Positions 1 through 5,953 of a DNA stretch of 6,225 nucleotides are shown here, in pieces. Numbering within the stretch: position 1 is the stretch's first letter; every line of letters starts with the position of its first letter. Source of the stretch: Pseudomonadota bacterium (GTDB lineage: Bacteria; Pseudomonadota; Gammaproteobacteria; Burkholderiales; Rhodocyclaceae); assembly GCA_009778425.1 (NCBI GenBank), contig WRJU01000137.1, positions 1 to 6,225 of the forward strand, written 5' to 3'. A program made the position numbers and the translations under genes. The notes under the pieces were generated by a model. It worked only from the letters and a program-made list of their open reading frames with translations, was not told where the DNA came from and did not search any database.

Positions 1-29
1 GAGAGGCGTTGGGTAAGATTGTCGAGCAT
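1..29 (-). CDS. ffh: Signal recognition particle GTPase Ffh, N-terminal fragment
   Basis: Reading the minus strand from an ATG at 29-27 gives MLDNLTQRL, which runs off the left edge. This is the characteristic opening of bacterial Ffh (M-[FL]-[DE]-N-L-[ST]-x-R-L), the start of its N domain. Ffh binds 4.5S RNA and signal sequences and delivers nascent membrane proteins to FtsY. A GGA at 38-36 on the minus strand lies six bases before the ATG, a modest but well-spaced ribosome binding site. A divergent ffh next to a ypjD-type gene is a familiar arrangement in beta- and gammaproteobacteria, which supports the call. Only nine residues are visible, so the identification rests on this short match plus context. 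The GTPase and M domains would lie outside the window. Confidence 0.82.
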
Positions 30-46
30 ATCAATTCCACATGCCC

Positions 47-60
47 TGCCTGGGCAGGCA
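47..60. repeat. Inverted repeat in the ffh/ypjD divergent spacer
   Basis: TGCCTG-GG-CAGGCA is a perfect six-base dyad. It overlaps a second pairing, CCTGCC (45-50) with GGCAGG (53-58). It lies in the presumed ffh leader, about 18 bases upstream of the ffh start on the minus strand. No T-run follows on either strand, so it is not an intrinsic terminator of the usual kind. It could be a small leader hairpin, a protein-binding dyad, or chance in GC-rich DNA. I could not identify convincing -35/-10 pairs for either divergent gene in this 84-bp spacer. Confidence 0.4.
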
Positions 61-113
61 ATTTGGCTAAAAATGGAGGGATTGAGGTAACTGGAGTAAA
101 CTGAACCGTTCTT

Positions 114-953
114 ATGGAAGCGATTCTACTGCATCTTCATCTCGTTCCCGCCGCGCTTTACGCCGTGCTAGGGCTTTATTTCTGGCGCGCGCGCGCGGCT
201 CGTCCCCTTGCGTCGGGCGAGCCGATTCCCGGCATGGCGCGTTTCGAGCGCACACTGCTCGTCCTTGCCCTGCTCGCGCATGGCTTCGCGCTGCACGAGG
301 CGATTTTTCCCGGAGGCGAGATGCGTTTCGGCTTCAGCGTCGCGCTCTCGCTCGCGGTGTGGCTGGCGATCTGCTTCTACTGGGTGGAGACGCTGTACAA
401 CCGGCTCGACGGCCTGCGCGCCATCATGCTGCCCGCAGGGGTGCTGGCCTGTGCGCTGGCGGCGTTTTTCCCTGCCAGCCATGTGCTTTCCGACGCCAAT
501 ATCGCTTCGCCGGTTTTCCGTATCCATTTCATCATCGCCATGCTGGCGTACAGCCTGTTCATGCTTGCGGCTCTGCACGCGATGCTGATGGCAATGGCCA
601 CGAAGCAACTGCACCACGCCCGCCTCTCGCGTGCATTGGCAAACCTGCCGCCACTGCTGACGATGGAGGCGCTGCTCTTCCGGCTGATCGGCTTTGCCTT
701 CGTACTGCTCACGCTGACGCTGCTGACAGGGATCATTTTCACGGAAACCCTCTTCGGGACGGCTTTCCGGTTTGACCACAAGAGCGTCTTTGCCACGATT
801 TCGTGGCTTCTTTTCGCCATTCTCCTGATTGGCCGCCATTTTCGCGGCTGGCGTGGCCGCGTCGCCCTGCGTTGGACGCTGGCCGGGTTCATCACCCTGA
901 TGCTGGCTTATGTTGGTAGCAGGTTCGTGATAGAAGTCCTGCTGCACAGATAA
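114..953 (+). CDS. ypjD: CcsA/YpjD-family inner-membrane protein (cytochrome c assembly-like)
   Basis: A 279-residue, very hydrophobic protein with about eight membrane helices, near residues 3-23, 47-63, 74-92, 104-120, 138-162, 188-209, 224-241 and 252-272. The C-terminal part carries the YpjD/HemX-like signature: DHK at 221-223, GRHFRGWRG at 240-248 and RWTLAGF at 253-259. His138 and His222 sit at the starts of helices, where haem-contacting histidines occur in the CcsA/ResC superfamily. The length is close to that of E. coli YpjD (about 263). The superfamily handles haem in cytochrome c biogenesis, but the exact job of the short YpjD branch is not established, so a haem or cytochrome role is inference. 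An in-frame TGA at 102-104 excludes an earlier start. No good Shine-Dalgarno precedes the ATG; the nearest GGAG ends 17 bases upstream. It is separated from pilB by 112 bp containing a promoter, so it is probably its own transcription unit. Confidence 0.88.
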   Translation: MEAILLHLHLVPAALYAVLGLYFWRARAARPLASGEPIPGMARFERTLLVLALLAHGFALHEAIFPGGEMRFGFSVALSLAVWLAICFYWVETLYNRLDGLRAIMLPAGVLACALAAFFPASHVLSDANIASPVFRIHFIIAMLAYSLFMLAALHAMLMAMATKQLHHARLSRALANLPPLLTMEALLFRLIGFAFVLLTLTLLTGIIFTETLFGTAFRFDHKSVFATISWLLFAILLIGRHFRGWRGRVALRWTLAGFITLMLAYVGSRFVIEVLLHR

Positions 954-971
954 GGCTTGGCGGTACGGTAA

Positions 972-986
972 ACATCGTTGCGATGT
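972..986. repeat. Perfect dyad ACATCG-TTG-CGATGT upstream of pilB
   Basis: Two six-base arms (972-977 and 981-986) are perfectly complementary around a three-base centre. The right arm ends on the first base of the -24 element of the sigma-54-type promoter. It may be a regulator site overlapping the promoter edge, or a small hairpin ending the ypjD transcript. There is no following T-run, so intrinsic termination is not well supported. Confidence 0.4.
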
Positions 987-1001
987 GGCGCGCGCATTGC
1001 A
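986..1001 (+). promoter_or_regulatory. Sigma-54 (RpoN) -24/-12 promoter for pilBCD
   Basis: TGGCGC (986-991), five bases, then TTGCA (997-1001) matches the RpoN consensus TGGCAC-N5-TTGC[AT] at every fixed position except A to G at the fifth base. The invariant GG (987-988) and GC (999-1000) are separated by ten bases, the required spacing. The predicted transcription start is near 1012, giving a leader of about 54 bases before the pilB ATG at 1066. Sigma-54 promoters need an activator ATPase. PilR is the known one for pilin genes in several proteobacteria, so PilR or another enhancer-binding protein is the likely partner by inference. I did not see an obvious enhancer site in the short upstream spacer; it could lie inside ypjD. 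Confidence 0.72.
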
Positions 1002-1065
1002 CTTTACGCTCCATATCATTACGCAGCTAAAACCGTACAACGTCATTTAATCAAATGGGCGGGAA

Positions 1066-2781
1066 ATGGCAGCCAATCCACAAACCGCATTGAGCGGGCT
1101 CGCGCGGGCGCTTGTCCAGAAGAACCGTTTATCTGAAGCAGAAGCCATTGCATGCAGCGTCGGCGATGGAACGACGAATGCCTTTCTGCACGAGGTGGCG
1201 CACCGCAAGTTGTTGAGCGCCCGCGACATCGCCCAATTCGCTTCCGAGGCCTTCGGTTATCCCCTGTGCGACATTGCCGCAATCAACCAGGATTTCCTGC
1301 CCAGCAAGGTCATCGACGCCAATCTGGTACGCAAACACCAGGTTCTTGCCCTGTCGCAGCGCACCAATCCGAACCGCCTGATCCTGGCCGTCGCCGATCC
1401 GTCGAACATGCGGGCATTCGATGAAATCCGCTTCCAGACGGGCATGCAGCTTGAGCTGGTCATCGCCGAGGCCGATAAACTCGCCAAATTCGTCGAACAG
1501 CAAGGGGCTTCCACCAAGGAGACGCTGGAGAAACTCAGCATCGGAGATGAGTTGGGCATCCCGGATGTCGCGCTTGAGAGCGAAAGCGAAGATCAAGCCG
1601 CCGCCTCCGACGTCGACGATGCCCCGATCGTCAAATTCATCCAGAAAGTGTTGATTGACGCAATCAATGAAGGGGCTTCCGACATTCATTTCGAGCCTTA
1701 TGAAAAGTATTACCGGATTCGCGTCCGAACCGATGGGATATTGCACGAAATCGCGCAACCGCCCCTGGTTCTGAAAGAAAAGATTGCCGCCCGGATCAAG
1801 GTCATTTCGCGGCTGGATATTTCCGAAAAGCGGGTTCCACAGGATGGCCGGACAAAACTCGTCCTGTCCAAAAGCAAATCCATCGACTTCCGGGTTTCCA
1901 CCCTGCCGACGCTGCACGGCGAGAAAATCGTCATGCGCATCCTGGATTCGAGTTCGGCCATGCTCGGCATCGAGGCCTTAGGCTACGAGCCGGATCAGAA
2001 ACAGGCACTGCTCGAAGCCGTCGGACGCCCCTACGGCATGGTGCTCGTCACGGGGCCGACAGGTTCGGGCAAGACGGTTTCACTCTATACCTGCCTGAAC
2101 ATCCTCAACAAATCAGGAACCAATATCTCGACCGCCGAAGACCCGGCGGAAATCAATCTTGCGGGGATCAATCAGGTCAACGTCAACGAAAAAGCCGGAC
2201 TGACCTTTGCCTCGGCGCTGCGCGCTTTCCTGCGGCAAGACCCAGACATCATCATGGTCGGTGAAATCCGCGACCTGGAGACCGCCGAAATTTCGGTCAA
2301 GGCCGCCCAGACCGGGCACCTGGTGCTTTCCACCCTGCACACGAACGACGCGCCGACCACGCTGGAACGACTGAAAAACATGGGAGTCGCGCCATTCAAC
2401 ATCGCATCAAGCGTCATCATGATTACGGCGCAGCGCTTGGCGCGCCGCCTGTGCTCATGCAAAAAACCGGTCAATATCCCCATCGAATCGCTGTTGCAAG
2501 CAGGCTTTCGCGCCGAAGAACTCGATGGCAGCCTGCAACTCTACGGGCCGGGGGGATGCGACCGTTGCAAGGGTAGCGGCTACAAGGGCCGGGTCGGCAT
2601 CTATCAAGTCATGCCTATCAGCGAAGAAATCGCTCACATCATCATGACCGGCGGCAACTCGATGGACATCGCCGCCCAGGCTGAAAGAGAGGGGGTCAAC
2701 GACTTGCGCCGCTCCGGACTGCTCAAGGTTCAGCAAGGGGTTACTTCCCTCGAAGAAGTCCTGGCCGCGACCAACGAATGA
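1066..2781 (+). CDS. pilB: Type IV pilus assembly (extension) ATPase PilB
   Basis: A 571-residue secretion ATPase that powers pilus extension by hydrolysing ATP at the cytoplasmic face of the inner membrane. An N-terminal MshEN/T2SSE_N-type domain (about residues 10-150) precedes the GspE/PilB motor. Visible motor motifs are Walker A GPTGSGKT at 330-337 (Lys336), an Asp box around AEDPAEI (357-363, Glu358 and Glu362), Walker B DPDIIMVGE at 392-400 (catalytic Glu400), and a His box with His418 and His425. The C-terminal metal-binding cysteines are Cys463, Cys465, Cys498 and Cys501; the first pair is C-x-C rather than the usual C-x-x-C. Length is normal for PilB (about 565-575). The ATG at 1066 follows GGGCGGGAA, a weak ribosome site; an ATG at 1055 is out of frame. 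It is first in a pilB-pilC-pilD operon, which separates it from the retraction ATPases PilT and PilU, and the downstream pilC and pilD support PilB over GspE. Confidence 0.97.
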   Translation: MAANPQTALSGLARALVQKNRLSEAEAIACSVGDGTTNAFLHEVAHRKLLSARDIAQFASEAFGYPLCDIAAINQDFLPSKVIDANLVRKHQVLALSQRTNPNRLILAVADPSNMRAFDEIRFQTGMQLELVIAEADKLAKFVEQQGASTKETLEKLSIGDELGIPDVALESESEDQAAASDVDDAPIVKFIQKVLIDAINEGASDIHFEPYEKYYRIRVRTDGILHEIAQPPLVLKEKIAARIKVISRLDISEKRVPQDGRTKLVLSKSKSIDFRVSTLPTLHGEKIVMRILDSSSAMLGIEALGYEPDQKQALLEAVGRPYGMVLVTGPTGSGKTVSLYTCLNILNKSGTNISTAEDPAEINLAGINQVNVNEKAGLTFASALRAFLRQDPDIIMVGEIRDLETAEISVKAAQTGHLVLSTLHTNDAPTTLERLKNMGVAPFNIASSVIMITAQRLARRLCSCKKPVNIPIESLLQAGFRAEELDGSLQLYGPGGCDRCKGSGYKGRVGIYQVMPISEEIAHIIMTGGNSMDIAAQAEREGVNDLRRSGLLKVQQGVTSLEEVLAATNE

Positions 2782-2831
2782 CCGCTCATTCATAAAAGAA
2801 AGGCGCAAAGCCCACACGGAGAACCCCATCC

Positions 2832-4079
2832 ATGCCAACAGCATCCGTACCTGCATCCCGTCCTGCCCGCCCGCCACAGGGCGGGGCAAAGGAAAAACTC
2901 TACGTCTGGGAAGGCAAGGACAAAACAGGCAAACTCGTCCGTGGTGAAATGCGCGCGGCCAGCGACTCCGTCGTCAAGTCCGTATTGCGCCGCCAGGGGA
3001 CGACTCCAACGAAGATCAAGAAACTGGCCATGTCCCGTGGGCGCAAGGTGACAGACAAGGACATCTCGCTTTTTACCCGCCAGTTGGCGACGATGATGAA
3101 ATCGGGCGTCCCCTTGCTCCAGGCGTTCGACATCGGCATCAAGGGCACGGGGAACCCCGGCCTTTCCCGCTTGCTCAACGAAGTCCGCTCGGAAGTCGAA
3201 ACCGGCTCCAGCCTGTCGCAGGCGTTTTCCAAGTTCCCGGTACATTTCGACAGACTGTTCTGCAATCTGGTCGCGGCGGGGGAACAGGCCGGCATCCTGG
3301 ATACCATCCTCGAACGTCTGGCGACCTACAAGGAGAAAATCCTCGCGATCAAAGGCAAGATCAAGTCGGCGCTGTTCTACCCAAGCGCCGTCATGATCGT
3401 CTCGATGGTGGTCATCACCATCATCATGATCTGGGTCGTTCCCACGTTCAAAGAGGTCTTCGCCAGTTTCGGAGCGGAACTGCCCGCGCCGACGATGATG
3501 GTCATCGGCATTTCCGATTTCTTCGTCGAATACTGGTGGATCATTTTCGGCCTGCTGTTCGGTGGCGCCGTGGCCGCCATTTCGGTCTACAAGCGATCCG
3601 TACCCATGCAGATCGCGGTTGACCGTATGGTGCTCAAACTGCCGGTCGTGGGCGACATTGTCCGCAAGGCCACTATCGCGCGCTGGTCGCGGACGCTATC
3701 GACGATGTTCTCTGCCGGGGTGCCGTTGGTCGAAGCCTTGGATTCCGTGGGCGGCGCGTCTGGCAATCATTTGTACATGGTCGCCACGCGCAACATCCAG
3801 AACGAGGTCAGTACCGGTCAGAGCCTGAACGTTTCCATGCAAAATTCTGGTATGTTCCCAACCATGGTCGTGCAGATGGTCTCCATTGGCGAAGAAGCCG
3901 GGCAGCTCGACCACATGCTTTCCAAGGTGGCCGATTTTTACGACCAGGAAGTCGACGACGCGGTTGCCGCGATGTCTACCCTGCTGGAACCCCTGATCAT
4001 GGTTTTCCTCGGCGTGGTCATCGGCGGTCTGGTCGTTGCCATGTATCTGCCGATTTTCAAACTCGGAGCCGTTGTCTGA
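2832..4079 (+). CDS. pilC: Type IV pilus inner-membrane platform protein PilC
   Basis: A 415-residue GspF/PilC-family protein that forms the inner-membrane platform on which PilB drives pilin insertion into the growing fibre. It has two homologous T2SSF cytoplasmic domains, near residues 76-200 and 280-402, each with the family G-E-x-A-G motif (GEQAG at 150-154, GEEAG at 353-357) and a matching S-G-V-P-L / A-G-V-P-L segment (91-95, 295-299). Three membrane helices lie near 183-204, 234-253 and 384-408. The basic, proline-rich N-terminus (1-20) looks disordered, and residues 22-66 form the small KLYVWEGKDKTGK-type domain typical of PilC. The ATG follows GGAG (2818-2821) by ten bases. It starts 50 bases after pilB with no terminator between, so co-transcription is likely. 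Length and motifs are ordinary, with no sign of damage. Confidence 0.97.
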   Translation: MPTASVPASRPARPPQGGAKEKLYVWEGKDKTGKLVRGEMRAASDSVVKSVLRRQGTTPTKIKKLAMSRGRKVTDKDISLFTRQLATMMKSGVPLLQAFDIGIKGTGNPGLSRLLNEVRSEVETGSSLSQAFSKFPVHFDRLFCNLVAAGEQAGILDTILERLATYKEKILAIKGKIKSALFYPSAVMIVSMVVITIIMIWVVPTFKEVFASFGAELPAPTMMVIGISDFFVEYWWIIFGLLFGGAVAAISVYKRSVPMQIAVDRMVLKLPVVGDIVRKATIARWSRTLSTMFSAGVPLVEALDSVGGASGNHLYMVATRNIQNEVSTGQSLNVSMQNSGMFPTMVVQMVSIGEEAGQLDHMLSKVADFYDQEVDDAVAAMSTLLEPLIMVFLGVVIGGLVVAMYLPIFKLGAVV

Positions 4080-4089
4080 TTACAACTAC

Positions 4090-4953
4090 ATGTCTGCTTT
4101 TCTCGACGATCCATTCACCCTCATTGCGCTTGCCGCGCTGCTCGGCCTTTTCATAGGCAGCTTTCTCAATGTCGTCATTGCCCGCCTGCCCGTGATGATG
4201 GAGCGCGAGTGGCAAGCGGAAATGGCCGAATTTCGTGGCGAGGCCACTGCCGGGGCCGAACGCTTCAACCTCGTCGCGCCGCGTTCGCGCTGCCCGCATT
4301 GCAAACACACGATCTCAATGCTGGACAACATCCCGCTCGTGAGTTTCCTGCTTCTGCGCGGGCACTGCCGTCACTGTCGGGCATCCATCAGTGTCCGCTA
4401 CCCGCTGGTGGAGCTGTTGACGGCGCTGCTCTCCGCTTATGTAGCCTGGCGCTTCGGTTACGGCCCGGTCACGGCGGGCGCGCTGGTTTTCGCCTGGATC
4501 ATGATCGCGCTGGCCTTCATTGATTTCGATACCCGCCTGCTGCCCGACAGCCTGACCCTGCCCCTGTTGTGGATAGGCCTGATCTTCAACCTGATAACGG
4601 GTAATGTCCCCCTCGAAGACGCCGTTATCGGAGCCGTGGCCGGATACCTTTTCCTGTGGTCGGTGTACTGGCTGTTCAAGCTCGCAACCGGCAAGGAAGG
4701 CATGGGCTACGGTGACTTCAAGCTGCTCGCGGCCATCGGCGCTTGGTTGGGCTGGCAGGCGCTGCCGCTGACCATTGTGCTGGCATCCGTCGTCGGCGCG
4801 CTGTTCGGGATCGGCCTGATCGCGCTCGGGCGCCAGCGGCGCAACACGCCGATGCCTTTTGGGCCTTTTCTCGCCGTTGCGGGCCTGCTTGCCCTGCTCC
4901 AGGGTGAGGCACTCAGCACATTCCTGCCCATTTTCTCCACAGCCCTCTCTTGA
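4090..4953 (+). CDS. pilD: Prepilin leader peptidase / N-methyltransferase PilD
   Basis: A 287-residue inner-membrane aspartyl protease that removes prepilin leader peptides and methylates the new N-terminus. The N-terminal cytoplasmic domain carries the paired cysteines Cys68/Cys71 and Cys93/Cys96 (CPHC and CRHC) of the metal-binding bifunctional form. The GxGD-type catalytic aspartates are Asp145, in FIDFDTRLLPD (143-153), and Asp209, in GMGYGDFK (204-211). Their spacing of 64 residues fits the family. About eight hydrophobic segments follow the usual topology. The start is placed at ATG 4090, ten bases after the pilC stop, with translation probably coupled. An in-frame TTG at 4072 lies closer to GGAG (4065-4068), and the frame stays open back to a TTG at 4036 inside pilC, but these would add only non-conserved residues. 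It is last of the pilBCD group; PilD usually also serves type II secretion pseudopilins if the cell has them. Confidence 0.96.
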   Translation: MSAFLDDPFTLIALAALLGLFIGSFLNVVIARLPVMMEREWQAEMAEFRGEATAGAERFNLVAPRSRCPHCKHTISMLDNIPLVSFLLLRGHCRHCRASISVRYPLVELLTALLSAYVAWRFGYGPVTAGALVFAWIMIALAFIDFDTRLLPDSLTLPLLWIGLIFNLITGNVPLEDAVIGAVAGYLFLWSVYWLFKLATGKEGMGYGDFKLLAAIGAWLGWQALPLTIVLASVVGALFGIGLIALGRQRRNTPMPFGPFLAVAGLLALLQGEALSTFLPIFSTALS

Positions 4954-4958
4954 ACGCC

Positions 4959-4968
4959 GCGCATGCGC
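4959..4968. repeat. Short palindrome after pilD
   Basis: GCGCATGCGC is a perfect ten-base palindrome starting five bases after the pilD stop, followed shortly by TCATTTT. With no room for a loop it makes a poor hairpin (three pairs around CATG), so it is at best a weak end signal for the pil transcript. It may be chance in GC-rich DNA. Confidence 0.22.
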
Positions 4969-4975
4969 CCTCATT

Positions 4976-5004
4976 TTGCGTGTATGCACACGTTGCGCTA
5001 GACT
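4976..5004 (+). promoter_or_regulatory. Candidate sigma-70 promoter for the fmdB-DUF502-aspS operon
   Basis: TTGCGT (4976-4981) and TAGACT (4999-5004) are separated by exactly 17 bases. The -35 keeps the TTG core and the -10 keeps T1, A2, A4 and T6 of the consensus. The predicted start lies near 5011, about 20 bases before the fmdB ATG, leaving room for the strong ribosome site. The spacer contains most of a dyad, CGTGT-ATGC-ACACG (4979-4992), which might bind a regulator. It is judged from consensus only; read-through from pilD is also possible. Confidence 0.45.
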
Positions 5005-5019
5005 TATCGGTTCAGTTCC

Positions 5020-5026
5020 AAGGAGG
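5020..5026 (+). promoter_or_regulatory. Strong Shine-Dalgarno that fixes the fmdB start
   Basis: AAGGAGG matches the 16S anti-Shine-Dalgarno perfectly and lies five bases before the ATG at 5032. It is the strongest ribosome binding site in the window and makes this start secure. Confidence 0.85.
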
Positions 5027-5031
5027 CTCCC

Positions 5032-5286
5032 ATGCCGATCTATGAATACCGCTGCGAACAATGCGGATTCCAGAAAGACCATCTTCAGAAAATGAGCGAT
5101 GCCCCGCTCACCGTTTGCCCATCCTGCAACAGCGGCCGCTACGTCAGGCAGCTCTCAGCGGCGGGATTCCAGCTCAAAGGCAGCGGTTGGTACGCCACCG
5201 ATTTCAAGTGCGGCGCAAACAACGGCAAAACCGGGGACGCTCCACCATTGCCTTGCGGCGGCAACTGCGCCTGCCATCCGTCCTGA
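5032..5286 (+). CDS. FmdB-family zinc-ribbon protein
   Basis: An 84-residue protein beginning MPIYEYRCEQCG, the hallmark of the FmdB / putative regulatory protein zinc-ribbon family. The ribbon uses Cys8/Cys11 and Cys29/Cys32 (C-x-x-C twice). A conserved-looking GFQLKGSGWY segment (45-54) follows, then a low-complexity tail with a second cysteine group at 75, 79 and 81 plus Cys60, ending CHPS. The family is named after a gene linked to formamidase/amidase regulation, but a regulatory role is not established for most members, and with no DNA-binding domain beyond the ribbon I would not assign one. No signal peptide or membrane segment, so it is likely cytoplasmic. It is first in a tight operon with the DUF502 gene (22-base gap) and aspS, a grouping often kept in betaproteobacteria. 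Confidence 0.9.
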   Translation: MPIYEYRCEQCGFQKDHLQKMSDAPLTVCPSCNSGRYVRQLSAAGFQLKGSGWYATDFKCGANNGKTGDAPPLPCGGNCACHPS

Positions 5287-5308
5287 CGCCCGGGACAGGT
5301 TTTCCTGC

Positions 5309-5935
5309 GTGAAAAAATATTTCATCACCGGCCTGTTGATCTGGGCTCCCCTGTCCATCACCTTTACGGTGCTGGCATGGATCGTCAACACGCTGGACGG
5401 CTGGATCATGCCCTGGCTGCCGGAACACCTGCATCCGAAAGCCCTCCTCGGTTTCGACATCCCCGGTCTCGGTGTGGCGCTGGGAATCTTCATCCTGTTC
5501 GCCACCGGCGTCATTGGCGCAAACGTCCTCGGCCAAAAAATCGTGCGTTCCTGGGAATCGCTGCTGGCGCGCATTCCGGTGGTCAAGTCCCTCTACTACA
5601 GCATCAAACAGGTCTCGGACACGCTTTTCTCCGATAACGGAAAGGCCTTCAGCAAGGCGCTGCTGGTGCAATACCCGCGCGAGGGCGTCTGGACGGTTGC
5701 CTTCCTGACGGGAGCCCCGGGGGAAGACATCACCCAGCGGCTCGGCGGCGATTACATCAATATTTATGTTCCCACTACGCCCAATCCGACCTCCGGGTTC
5801 TTCCTGATGCTGCCCTCAAAGGATGTCATCGAACTCGACATGAGCGTGGATGAGGCGCTCAAGTACATCATCTCGATGGGGGTGGTCGCGCCCCCCTCGC
5901 GCGCACCGGAAAGCAGCATTCTCATAACCGATTAA
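5309..5935 (+). CDS. DUF502-family inner-membrane protein
   Basis: A 208-residue protein of the DUF502 family, function unknown. Two membrane helices lie near residues 5-28 and 53-75, followed by a soluble domain of about 130 residues. Family features are the opening KKYFITGLLIWAPLSIT (2-18), IPGLG (51-55), the segment IPVVKSLYYSIKQV (89-102) and the TPNPTSGFF motif (157-165). I chose the GTG at 5309 because it places the conserved K-[KR]-Y-F-[IL]-T-G motif at the N-terminus. ACAGG at 5295-5299 lies nine bases upstream. The frame is open back to 5099, but that stretch overlaps the zinc-ribbon gene and codes for unrelated basic sequence. The stop is 18 bases before aspS, so the genes are probably co-transcribed. 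No truncation is seen; family length is about 200-220. Confidence 0.92.
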   Translation: MKKYFITGLLIWAPLSITFTVLAWIVNTLDGWIMPWLPEHLHPKALLGFDIPGLGVALGIFILFATGVIGANVLGQKIVRSWESLLARIPVVKSLYYSIKQVSDTLFSDNGKAFSKALLVQYPREGVWTVAFLTGAPGEDITQRLGGDYINIYVPTTPNPTSGFFLMLPSKDVIELDMSVDEALKYIISMGVVAPPSRAPESSILITD

Positions 5936-5953
5936 GCCTTTGGAATCCTTCTC

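Noticed and set aside
30..113. Sigma-70 promoters for ffh and ypjD in the divergent spacer
   Set aside because: Promoters must exist nearby, but no -35/-10 pair with acceptable spacing stood out on either strand (for example TTGGCT at 63-68 and TAAACT at 97-102 are 28 bases apart).
168..1046. Long minus-strand open frame (292 codons) opposite the ypjD-like gene
   Set aside because: Its product is rich in Arg, Gln and His with no recognisable domain, as expected from the complement of a hydrophobic GC-rich gene, and the plus-strand frame has clear family motifs.
1129..1917. Minus-strand open frame (262 codons) opposite pilB
   Set aside because: It is a shadow of the GC-rich pilB codons with no motifs, while the plus strand encodes an unambiguous PilB.
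2782..2831. Possible separate promoter or terminator between pilB and pilC
   Set aside because: The 50-bp gap shows no hairpin with a T-run and no good promoter pair; operon continuity is simpler.
4036..4089. Upstream start for pilD at TTG 4036, inside pilC
   Set aside because: The added 18 residues do not resemble PilD N-termini, and ATG 4090 just after the pilC stop gives the normal family length.
4315..5082. Minus-strand open frame (255 codons) opposite pilD
   Set aside because: It has Gln/Arg-rich composition with no domain, spans the pilD-fmdB spacer and overlaps two convincing plus-strand genes.
5099..5308. N-terminal extension of the DUF502 frame by 70 codons
   Set aside because: It overlaps the well-supported zinc-ribbon gene and encodes non-conserved sequence; the family N-terminus begins at the GTG at 5309.
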